A program made the translations under genes and the position numbers. Positions 54,788 through 62,223 of a stretch of 64,000 bases of DNA are shown one piece after another. The DNA comes from Thalassotalea sp. Sam97 (GTDB lineage Bacteria; Pseudomonadota; Gammaproteobacteria; Enterobacterales; Alteromonadaceae), in contig NZ_CP166919.1 of the NCBI RefSeq assembly GCF_041379765.1, positions 186,001-250,000 on the forward strand. Direction: 5' to 3'. Numbering within the stretch: the first letter of the stretch is position 1; every line of letters begins with the position of its first letter. Below the pieces are notes generated by a model. It had not been told where the DNA came from and did no database searches. It saw only the letters and a program-made list of their open reading frames with translations.

Positions 54788-56590
54788 ATGAATACCTCGC
54801 CATTTTCACAGATTTTCGATTCAATGTGTCAGATCAATGAGAAGATGCTTGAGTCAATCTCTAAGTCACAACAGGATACATTCAGTACCTTATTTCAGCA
54901 GCAGTCGAACGATGTGTCTGAAGCGGTTTCGAAGCAAGTACAAGATCCGTTTAATTTAATTAACCAACAAATGAAATGGTGGCAAGAGCAAGTTGGTATT
55001 TTTCAGAACACCATGTTGCGTGCGTCAGATTCTTCACAGCAGCCACTTATTACTCCTGAAAAGGGTGATCGTCGCTTTAGTAGCGATGAATGGGAATCGC
55101 ACCCTTGGTTTGATTTTATTAAGCAGTCTTACTTGGCGACCAGTAAAAATATCATGGAGTGGATTGAGCAACTTCCAGATGTTGACGAAGACAAAAAAAA
55201 TCGAATGCGCTTTTTTGCTCGTCAAAACTTAAGTGCCATGGCACCAAGTAACTTTTTGTCGTGCAACCCTGAATTATTAAAGCTTACTCAAGAAAGTAAT
55301 GGTCAGAATTTGGTGGATGGCCTGCAACGCATGGCTGATGATTTAAAAAAGAGTGCGACCACCTTAAACGTTAGCATGACCGACAAGAGCGCTTACGAGC
55401 TAGGTAAAGACATTGCCGCAACACCGGGCAAAGTTGTTTATAAAAACCACTTATTTGAACTAATCCAATACAAGCCAACCACCAAACAAGTGGCTAAGCG
55501 CCCAACTTTGATTGTGCCGCCGTTTGTGAACAAATACTACATCATGGATTTAACGCAAAAGAATTCCATGGTGAAATACCTCGTAGATCAAGGCCAAACC
55601 GTGTTTATGATCTCTTGGTTAAATCCATCAATAGAAAATGGCAGCGATATCGACTTTGAAGATTACGTAGTTGATGGTGTGATTGAAGCGTTAACTGCCG
55701 TTGAAAGTGCTTGCGGTGAGCGAGAAGTAAACGGCGTTGGTTACTGTATTGGTGGTACAACATTGGTTGCAACTATGGCTTATATGGCTGCACGCCGTAT
55801 GAAAAAGCGCATTCAATCGGCAACATTGTTCACCACCATTTTAGACTTCAGCCACCCAGGTGAGCTTGGTAACTTTATCAACGAGCCTATGGTATCGGCG
55901 ATTGAAGCACAAAACAGCGCTAACGGCATTATGGATGGTCGTCAGCTGGCGGTATCGTTTAGCCTATTGCGTGAAAATAATCTGTACTGGAATTACTACG
56001 TAGACGGTTACTTAAAAGGTAAGAGCCCAGTTGCGCACGAATTACTTTACTGGAACTGTGACAATACGCACGTTGCGGGTAAAGCGCATTCAACCATGCT
56101 ACGTCATTTTTACTTACAAAACGAACTGATCCAATCGGGTACCTTTAAAGTTCGTGGTACGCCAATTTCGCTAGAAAAAGTCAATGCGCCAACTTACTTT
56201 GTATCGACCATGGAAGATCACATTGCTCTTTGGGAAGGTAACTACAAAGGCATGTTAAAGTTAGGTGGCGAGAAAACCTTCGTGTTAGGTCAGTCAGGCC
56301 ATATTGCCGGTATTATTAATCCGCCAGGTGGTAAGTATGGTCACTACACTGGTGAGCTTAAAGACGAGCCAAGCGAGTGGTTAGAAAATGCGAGCTTAAA
56401 TGAAGGCAGCTTCTGGCCAAGTTGGGTTAAATGGATGAGCGATTTAGCGCCTGCGACCACTAAGCCAGTAGCGGCACGTCAATTAGATGAAAAACTAGTC
56501 GATGCACCAGGTGAATATGTTCGCCAACGCATTAATCCACTGACTGGTGGTATTGATCATGCAGATGAACTACAGGAGAAAAGCGCATGA
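54788..56590 (+). CDS. phaC: Class I polyhydroxyalkanoate synthase
   Basis: Polymerises (R)-3-hydroxyacyl-CoA into PHA at the granule surface. At 600 aa it has the class I layout: a variable N-terminal helical region, then the alpha/beta hydrolase core with the lipase-like box GYCIGG, the nucleophile C320, the conserved Asp in STMEDHIALWEG and His in GQSGHIAGIINPP. The end overlaps the next gene by four bases (ATGA). No phaA/phaB genes are in the window; the adjacent MaoC hydratase could supply monomers from beta-oxidation. Confidence 0.95.
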   Translation: MNTSPFSQIFDSMCQINEKMLESISKSQQDTFSTLFQQQSNDVSEAVSKQVQDPFNLINQQMKWWQEQVGIFQNTMLRASDSSQQPLITPEKGDRRFSSDEWESHPWFDFIKQSYLATSKNIMEWIEQLPDVDEDKKNRMRFFARQNLSAMAPSNFLSCNPELLKLTQESNGQNLVDGLQRMADDLKKSATTLNVSMTDKSAYELGKDIAATPGKVVYKNHLFELIQYKPTTKQVAKRPTLIVPPFVNKYYIMDLTQKNSMVKYLVDQGQTVFMISWLNPSIENGSDIDFEDYVVDGVIEALTAVESACGEREVNGVGYCIGGTTLVATMAYMAARRMKKRIQSATLFTTILDFSHPGELGNFINEPMVSAIEAQNSANGIMDGRQLAVSFSLLRENNLYWNYYVDGYLKGKSPVAHELLYWNCDNTHVAGKAHSTMLRHFYLQNELIQSGTFKVRGTPISLEKVNAPTYFVSTMEDHIALWEGNYKGMLKLGGEKTFVLGQSGHIAGIINPPGGKYGHYTGELKDEPSEWLENASLNEGSFWPSWVKWMSDLAPATTKPVAARQLDEKLVDAPGEYVRQRINPLTGGIDHADELQEKSA

Positions 56591-56985
56591 GTTTTCAAGT
56601 AGGGCAAACCGCTGAAGTCACCAAAAGCTTTGATAAGCTTTCGGTAGAGAGTTTTGCAAAACTGTCGGAAGACTTTAACCCAGTGCATTTAGACGAGGAC
56701 TTTGCCAAACAAACCCAGTTTGGCGGGACAATTGTCCATGGCATGTTGTTATCAAGCTTAATTTCAGGCTTGTTAGGTTACAAAATGCCAGGTTCTGGTG
56801 CGATTTACCTAGGTCAAGAGCTTAAGTTTAAGCGTCCTGTGTATGTTGGTGATGAAGTAACGGCGAAAGTGGAAATTACCCATATTCGCGAAGACAAGCC
56901 AATTGCCAAAATTGCCACGCAAGTGTTGGATAAAGACGGCAAGTTGTGTGTTGATGGCGAAGCAGTAGTTATGCTACCAGTTTAA
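56587..56985 (+). CDS. phaJ: MaoC-like (R)-specific enoyl-CoA hydratase
   Basis: Hot-dog-fold hydratase that turns trans-2-enoyl-CoA from beta-oxidation into (R)-3-hydroxyacyl-CoA, the PHA synthase substrate. At 132 aa it has FAKLSEDFNPVHLDEDFA (catalytic Asp and His), FGGTIVHGMLLSSLIS and GAIYLGQELKFKRPVYVGD, all typical of PhaJ. Coupled to phaC by an ATGA overlap, which is strong context for this role. Confidence 0.9.
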   Translation: MSFQVGQTAEVTKSFDKLSVESFAKLSEDFNPVHLDEDFAKQTQFGGTIVHGMLLSSLISGLLGYKMPGSGAIYLGQELKFKRPVYVGDEVTAKVEITHIREDKPIAKIATQVLDKDGKLCVDGEAVVMLPV

Positions 56986-57008
56986 GCAAACAGGTAATGT
57001 TTACATGA

Positions 57009-57042
57009 TAAAAGCGGTAAGCGTAAGCTTGCCGCTTTTTGC
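57009..57042 (+). terminator. Terminator of the PHA cluster
   Basis: Stem AAAAGCGGTAAGC / GCTTGCCGCTTTT with one G-T pair, loop GTAA, and a T-rich tail, 24 bases after the phaJ stop. Confidence 0.85.
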
Positions 57043-57341
57043 GTTTAGGGAGCAAACTGTGGCTAATGAGCCAATATTTTTTAGCTATCAGTTTTAATGA
57101 CTTAGGCCTTTATCAGTAATCGCAAAACAAATGTTTTTTGTCAGTAACATAAAAATATATAGCCGAGTCGTTATCGCTTATACCGCTATAATGTGCTGTC
57201 TTAATTTTAAAACAGCCATGTCACAGCTATGAACAATCGCTAATGCGCGACTATTATTTGTTTGACGGCTTTGATTTAACGTAATCGTTTTCAAAACAAC
57301 TTATTGGTTGGCAATGTCAACAAACCCTAGGGCAGGCATGA
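57043..57341. other. Intergenic region before the MFS gene
   Basis: About 300 bp, no gene or structured RNA recognised. It presumably contains the promoter of the transporter gene. Confidence 0.35.
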
Positions 57342-58652
57342 ATGCGCGCATTTTTATCTTTATACCTTTCTAATTTATTTTTAGTCGGTGGCTCTGGCTT
57401 ACTCACGACTTATTTGGCTGTCGTATTAGCTCGCGCCGAGGTATCTACCGGTCTTATTGGTTTGCTCTCCTCAATGAACTACCTTGGCCTGTTAATTGGC
57501 GCCAAAATTGGTTATATCCTCATTAAAAACGTTGGCCATATTCGTACGTTCGCGGCGAGCACTGCCATCGTTACCACCTGTGTGGCTTTTCACGGCTTAT
57601 TTGATAACGTCTATTTTTGGTTAGTGTTACGTCTTATTGTTGGTATTGCGATGATGTGTAATTACATGGTTCTTGAAAGCTGGTTAAATGAACAAGCCAG
57701 CCCAGAGCACCGTGGCCGCATTTTTTCTGTGTATATGATCACCTCATATTTGGGGATGATGCTTGGCCAAGCATCACTGTCTTACTACCCTGAACTAGGC
57801 TTAGAGCCGTTGCTATTGATTTGTATCGCTTTAACGATAGGTATCGTGCCATTAAACATTTCCAGGCGTATTCATCCCAAACCCCTTAAGCCAATAACGG
57901 TGAGTTTTTTCTACTTTGTGAAAAAAGCGCCACAAGCACTGGTTGCGGTATTTTTTGCGGGCATTATTAGCGGTAGCTTTTATGGTTTAGCGCCGGTGTT
58001 TACGCAGCTCGCAGGCTTTAGTGGTGAGCAAGTGGCACTGTATATGTTCGTCACCGTACTTGCTGGATTTTTGGCGCAGTGGCCAATGGGCGTACTGTCT
58101 GACAAAGTCGCCAGAAGTCGCCTTTTACGCGCCAATGCGATATTTATTAGTGTGATTGCCGCCGCCATTTACTTGCTCTCCCAAAACGATATTTACTCGT
58201 TTGTATTAACCTTCGCTTATGGCTTATTTATTTTTACCTTGTACCCGCTTTGCGCAGCGCTAGCCAATTCACGTGTAGATGACGAAGACCGAGTCGGTGT
58301 GGCTTCAGCATTACTCGTTGCCTTTGGTGTAGGCGCTTCATTTGGCTCAGGTGCTATTGCAAAAATTATGGATGTATTTGGCTATGCGGCACTTTACGGC
58401 TCAATCGCCTTGCTTGCTATCGTCATGTTCCTATTACTTACGGTAATTAACGCCAAACAAAAACGCGAAAAACCAAGCGACAACGACTACATGGTGGCAG
58501 CATCCGATGTAAATGCATCACCTATGGTATCTGCACTTGACCCGCGTATTGAAGAAGACGTTGCCCAAGAGCAACTAATGGTTACCGAGGAAGAAGAGCT
58601 AGCAACCGAGCTTGACCTAGAGGAACAAGAACTTGAGGGGCAGAAGCGATGA
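57342..58652 (+). CDS. MFS transporter, YcaD-like
   Basis: Twelve-helix major facilitator protein. The 436-aa protein resembles YcaD in the first half (GLIGLLSSMNYLGLLIGAKIG, RLIVGIAMMCNYMVLESWL, EHRGRIFSVYMITSYLGMMLGQ). The C-terminus, after the last helix (about residue 375), is a long acidic cytoplasmic tail rich in Glu/Asp (EEDVAQEQ..TEEEELATELDLEEQELEG). The substrate is unknown. It is the last gene before the AT-rich island. Confidence 0.88.
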   Translation: MRAFLSLYLSNLFLVGGSGLLTTYLAVVLARAEVSTGLIGLLSSMNYLGLLIGAKIGYILIKNVGHIRTFAASTAIVTTCVAFHGLFDNVYFWLVLRLIVGIAMMCNYMVLESWLNEQASPEHRGRIFSVYMITSYLGMMLGQASLSYYPELGLEPLLLICIALTIGIVPLNISRRIHPKPLKPITVSFFYFVKKAPQALVAVFFAGIISGSFYGLAPVFTQLAGFSGEQVALYMFVTVLAGFLAQWPMGVLSDKVARSRLLRANAIFISVIAAAIYLLSQNDIYSFVLTFAYGLFIFTLYPLCAALANSRVDDEDRVGVASALLVAFGVGASFGSGAIAKIMDVFGYAALYGSIALLAIVMFLLLTVINAKQKREKPSDNDYMVAASDVNASPMVSALDPRIEEDVAQEQLMVTEEEELATELDLEEQELEGQKR

Positions 58653-58684
58653 TGGGTTATTAAATTCTCGTTCGCTTCAACTAA

Positions 58685-58709
58685 AAAAGCCCCTTAATAA
58701 CAGGGCTTT
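58685..58709 (-). terminator. Minus-strand terminator-like hairpin
   Basis: AAAGCCC and GGGCTTT flank an 11-base loop; on the minus strand a run of six T follows, whereas the plus strand has only three. It therefore fits a transcript coming from the right, such as the weak ORF at 58768-58971. Confidence 0.5.
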
Positions 58710-58767
58710 CCAATAGCTACTAATAGAAATTATTCTATATTCTGGATCTATTTGGGAATGTTTCCCT

Positions 58768-58971
58768 CTAGCCCTTATGTAGCCTAGCTTTCCTCGATTT
58801 CTCAAAATTCGTCAGTACAATTTCGAGTACAACTCTTCGTTTTATCTGCGCTTTCGAGTTAGTAATAGTAAAACTATATTCTTTATGTTTTAGCATGTCC
58901 AATTCTCGGTTCATGTATAGTGTTCTATCAAAGTTAGCATTCGCATTTTTTGGCCAAAGTAATGTAGACAC
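58768..58971 (-). CDS. Uncertain 67-aa basic protein
   Basis: GTG-start ORF without a clear ribosome site. The product is basic, with LKHKEYSFTITNSKAQIKRR in the middle and no recognised family. The only support is the terminator-like hairpin 60 bases downstream on the same strand. It could be a gene remnant at the edge of the island, or no gene at all. Confidence 0.22.
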   Translation of the reverse strand: MSTLLWPKNANANFDRTLYMNRELDMLKHKEYSFTITNSKAQIKRRVVLEIVLTNFEKSRKARLHKG

Positions 58972-59088
58972 TTTTATTATTTTAATTTCTAGTACTGTTA
59001 ACGGCTTTTGGCTTTTTAACGATTAATTAGATGCTTAATTTGGAAAGATTGATACAATCTACGTTCGATATACTTAATTAATACACTT

Positions 59089-60204
59089 ATGATTTATTTG
59101 GATACTGCCGCATCATACCCGCTGCTACCTGAGGTTAAGGAATGTTTAGCTTTAGCTTTTGATACTGAATATGCGAATTCAGCTTCCAATCATATGCTCG
59201 GTGAACAAGTTAATCGGCATATTAATAAAGTGCGAGAGCAGTTAGCGAATGAAATCGGAGCTTATCCTAGTGAGATCGTTTTCACTAGTGGAGCCACCGA
59301 ATCTAACAATATCGCTTTTAAGAGTCTTCTTTTAGGGCGGGAGCTAAGTACGAAGAAAAAACATATCGTAACCACAAAAATCGAACACAAATGTATATTT
59401 GCCATAACGGAATATTTAGCGCGAGAAGGATTTGAGGTTTCTTATGTACAGCCTAATAAAGACGGAATAGTAACCGTTGAGTCAGTAAAAGAAGCATTAA
59501 GACCAGATACTGCACTTGTTTCTGTAATGCATGTAAATAACGAATTAGGCACGATAAACCCTATAGAGCAAATTGGAGCATTGTGTTTTGAGCACAGTAT
59601 TCTATTTCATTCAGATGCTGCTCAAAGCTTCAAGAAGGTCAATATTGATGTTGATGATCTTAATGTTGATATTATGTCATTTTCTGCTCATAAAATTGGT
59701 GGCCCTAAAGGGATTGGTGCGGTTTATATCAGGGATCTTAGACAGAAGAATCTAGAACCAGTTATACACGGCGCAGGACAAGAAGAAGGAGTTCGGGGAG
59801 GAACTGTTCCTGCTCCTTTGATACTAGGTTTTGGTAAGGCAATAGAAAAATTTAGCTCATATTACGCCGAATTTGAATCCCTAAAAGCAAAGGAAGTACT
59901 CTTAAATAAATTGAAAGAGTTAGGTATTAATCATGTGGTTAACGGTTTGAACACTGTACCACACTGTATTTCTATAACATTTCCAGATACGGATACTGAA
60001 ACATTAGTAAGAGACAATGTACATAAGCTTTGCCTTGCCCAAGGATCTGCTTGCTCATCAAAAGAGATTGAGCCATCCCATGTTTTAACTTCTATAGGTT
60101 TAACCAGGACTCTTGCAGATAAAACATTTAGAATTAGTTTTCCACTCGATATCGATGATAAAAAAATAGAATGGTTGTGTTCTGAATTAAAACGACTAAG
60201 TTAG
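59089..60204 (+). CDS. Cysteine desulfurase, IscS/DndA type
   Basis: PLP enzyme that takes sulfur from cysteine and passes it as a persulfide. At 371 aa it has YLDTAAS at the start, FTSGATESNN, the PLP lysine K202 in SAHKIGGPKG, GGTVPAPLI, and the catalytic loop Cys C322 in QGSACSSKE, all like IscS/DndA rather than SufS. It is not beside iscU/iscA. It is convergent with a minus-strand operon holding a DndC/BrxP-like protein, with 27 bp between the stops, which suggests it donates sulfur for DNA modification. A TATACT box (59069-59074) and a 13-bp inverted repeat (59047-59059) lie just upstream. Confidence 0.9.
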   Translation: MIYLDTAASYPLLPEVKECLALAFDTEYANSASNHMLGEQVNRHINKVREQLANEIGAYPSEIVFTSGATESNNIAFKSLLLGRELSTKKKHIVTTKIEHKCIFAITEYLAREGFEVSYVQPNKDGIVTVESVKEALRPDTALVSVMHVNNELGTINPIEQIGALCFEHSILFHSDAAQSFKKVNIDVDDLNVDIMSFSAHKIGGPKGIGAVYIRDLRQKNLEPVIHGAGQEEGVRGGTVPAPLILGFGKAIEKFSSYYAEFESLKAKEVLLNKLKELGINHVVNGLNTVPHCISITFPDTDTETLVRDNVHKLCLAQGSACSSKEIEPSHVLTSIGLTRTLADKTFRISFPLDIDDKKIEWLCSELKRLS

Positions 60205-60231
60205 TTATAAATACTTTTACTTATTGAAATC

Positions 60232-60747
60232 TTATTGATCAATTTTGCGGTTTATCAATTTATATTCTGAGATATTAATTGTTTTAATGTTTTGTTCGTT
60301 TTTCAATAAACAAGCAAGATCACGAATCAGCATTCTTTCTATTGAAACTCTATAAGGTTCTAATGAGTCAGGTAATACATTGTATTTATAATGAGTCCAT
60401 GTCGTTTGGCTAGCGTTGTGAGCGTTAAATCTCTTAACCATATCTCTAGCTTCGCCGACATAAATGAGCTTGTTGACGTCATCTAGAAGCATGTAAATAA
60501 CATTGTAAGCACCGATTTCAAACTTATAATCAGCCCATTGTCTCCAATCTTGTTTGTGAATACTCAAAGTATCTTTATCTAGTTTATCCGCACTAATTTT
60601 TTTTAACGGTGCTGAATTAATGAGCTGTTGAAATAGATTTGGGAACTGAGGAGTTAACGGGTAATGCGCTTTTAATATGAATTTTCTATTTTGAAAGTCG
60701 AACTCAATGTCTAAAAACTCCCAAAATGAAATTTTTCTTCTACTGCT
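60232..60747 (-). pseudogene. GIY-YIG nuclease domain, 3' part of a frameshifted gene
   Basis: This frame is open from 60747 to the stop at 60232 and has no ATG; the first usable start is a TTG at 60567 with a poor ribosome site. The last 110 residues hold a GIY-YIG nuclease fold (AYNVIYMLLDD, LIYVGEARDMVKRFNAH with the catalytic Arg, and a downstream Glu in SIERMLIRDL). About 50 further residues upstream (FWEFLDIEFDFQNRKFILKA) look coding and continue the protein from 60711-61088. Adding one A to the A5 run at 60732-60736 would join both into about 285 residues. A domain expressed alone from the TTG is possible. Confidence 0.7.
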
Positions 60748-61088
60748 CTATGATTTAGGCTCTCTGACAACTCTGCTTCAAGACTTCGCATCAAAGTCAT
60801 TGGATAGGTTTTTCTAAGCTCAGTTGTTAATTCATCATTAAAGTATAAGCGGAACTGATAACCGTCGGGTCTTTTTACTTTAGCAACTTGGCCTGAATAA
60901 ATTACTTTATTAAAAATAACGTCAACCTCTGCTTCAGGGGCACCTTTAGAGCGAACATTCTCAAATGACTTATCAATATTCCAAAACTTCTTTAACCATT
61001 TGGGAATAGGCGTCCAACCATGTTTTATCAAAGTTGAATCGACCTTCTTTCTCCACATAGGGAAATCAACTTGAGAACGTTCGAGCAT
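60711..61088 (-). pseudogene. N-terminal part of the same frameshifted GIY-YIG protein
   Basis: The frame runs for 125 codons from an ATG 13 bases after the DndC-like gene, then ends in a short unrelated tail (KFHFGSF) after an A5 run. It has a Trp-rich basic segment (GWTPIPKWLKKFWNIDKSF) and a strand-rich middle (YSGQVAKVKRPDGYQFRLYF), possibly DNA- or nucleotide-binding. No family recognised. The overlap with the -1 frame carrying the GIY-YIG domain suggests a single gene broken by a one-base deletion, or a sequencing error, or less likely programmed frameshifting. Confidence 0.65.
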
Positions 61089-61101
61089 TAGTTAATTCCT
61101 T

Positions 61102-62214
61102 TTACTTATAGCAAGTGACACAAGCACCACCACCTTCAACTTCGTCATAAATTTCGTCCATTCGCTCTGTATCAGATATCTTTACTTTTGCTCTAAGTAA
61201 GTTTGCACGTCGATTTAATTTTTTCTCTAGACGTTTGACTCTTAACTCATGGTTTTCGATGATTTCTATTCGTCGTTCTTCAGTTTCAAGCGTGGATAGA
61301 GGGGTGCCTTTACCTAGCCAGTAAAACGTACCATCTCCTTTATCTTCTTCTGCTTTTTTCTCATATGACTTTGCTTCTTCGAATGCTTGAGGATAAATTT
61401 CTTTTAGCCTTAGCCATTCGATTTTTTGTTGGTAGAAGCAGAAGGTGCAACCACTTCTGGATCTCCAGCCATAATATCCCGGTTTACCTTCATCTTTAGC
61501 TTCTACTATTTTTAATAAAGTTTCGGGAGTTAAGTTTGGCTGAAGCTCTGTAGAATGATTCGCTTGATTCACTGAACGTTTTTCTAAAAGTTGAACCATT
61601 AAGGCCATCTTATCTTCTTCTGAGGGCTCTACAGGCTCTCCTGTTGCGGAATTAATGAATAATTTACGGTACTCGATAACTTCTTCTTCATTACCTAGCA
61701 GGTCGGCTTTTCTCAATATTTCAAATATATCATCTCTATCTAGCCCATCGTCTCTGAATGGCATCTTAATTGTCAGGTATTCGGACGTAACGGTGTTAGT
61801 TAAAAAGCCATCGCGAGCTGGCTCATCAGCCCTAATACCTACATAGGATACCACTTTAGTATAGCCTTCTTTTTCCATTTTCATCTGAATCCATTTTTCG
61901 AATGGAACCAACTTCATCTGGATAGTACACCACCGCGCTTGAGGCGAAGGTAAGTAGTTTTTATGCTGCCTTAAGTGATAATCAAAATCTTTTTTCTCTC
62001 GATTTGAACTAAAAACTTCCTCATAAGGATCAATAATTTTTCCGACGTAACCTTCGAGTCGATTCACAAAATCGATAACCTCTGGCAACTCTTTACCTGT
62101 GTCAGTGAAGTAATATTGTATGTCCAATTCGGGATAATTGTCCCGCATATACATCGCGAGGGCAGCACTATCTTTACCGCCAGACAGTCCCAATACGTGT
62201 AAAGTTTTTTCCAT
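61102..62214 (-). CDS. PAPS-reductase-family protein, DndC/BrxP-like
   Basis: Adenine-nucleotide alpha-hydrolase of the PAPS reductase family; in Dnd systems such proteins activate the DNA backbone for sulfur insertion, and type 4 BREX has a similar gene (brxP). At 370 aa it has the PP-loop SGGKDS at residues 11-16, FTDTGKELPE, ARWCTIQMK with C96, SYVGIRADEPAR, and RSGCTFC (C256, C259); the C-terminus ends GACVTCYK (C365, C368). Cys at these positions fit a [4Fe-4S] cluster. It is not a cysH gene: it lacks the usual PAPS reductase C-terminal ECGLH motif and sits in an operon with a large ATPase-like protein. Confidence 0.85.
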   Translation of the reverse strand: MEKTLHVLGLSGGKDSAALAMYMRDNYPELDIQYYFTDTGKELPEVIDFVNRLEGYVGKIIDPYEEVFSSNREKKDFDYHLRQHKNYLPSPQARWCTIQMKLVPFEKWIQMKMEKEGYTKVVSYVGIRADEPARDGFLTNTVTSEYLTIKMPFRDDGLDRDDIFEILRKADLLGNEEEVIEYRKLFINSATGEPVEPSEEDKMALMVQLLEKRSVNQANHSTELQPNLTPETLLKIVEAKDEGKPGYYGWRSRSGCTFCFYQQKIEWLRLKEIYPQAFEEAKSYEKKAEEDKGDGTFYWLGKGTPLSTLETEERRIEIIENHELRVKRLEKKLNRRANLLRAKVKISDTERMDEIYDEVEGGGACVTCYK

Positions 62215-62223
62215 GATATGTCT

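Noticed and set aside
59089..60204. Housekeeping iscS of Fe-S assembly
   Set aside because: No iscR, iscU, iscA or hscBA nearby, and the gene sits in the AT-rich island opposite a DndC-like gene.
60711..60747. Programmed -1 ribosomal frameshift
   Set aside because: AAATTTC is present but not in the zero-frame register, and no stimulatory structure was recognised; a simple indel explains the data better.
61102..62214. Assimilatory PAPS reductase (cysH)
   Set aside because: Cys arrangement, operon partners and C-terminus do not fit CysH; the DndC/BrxP group fits better.
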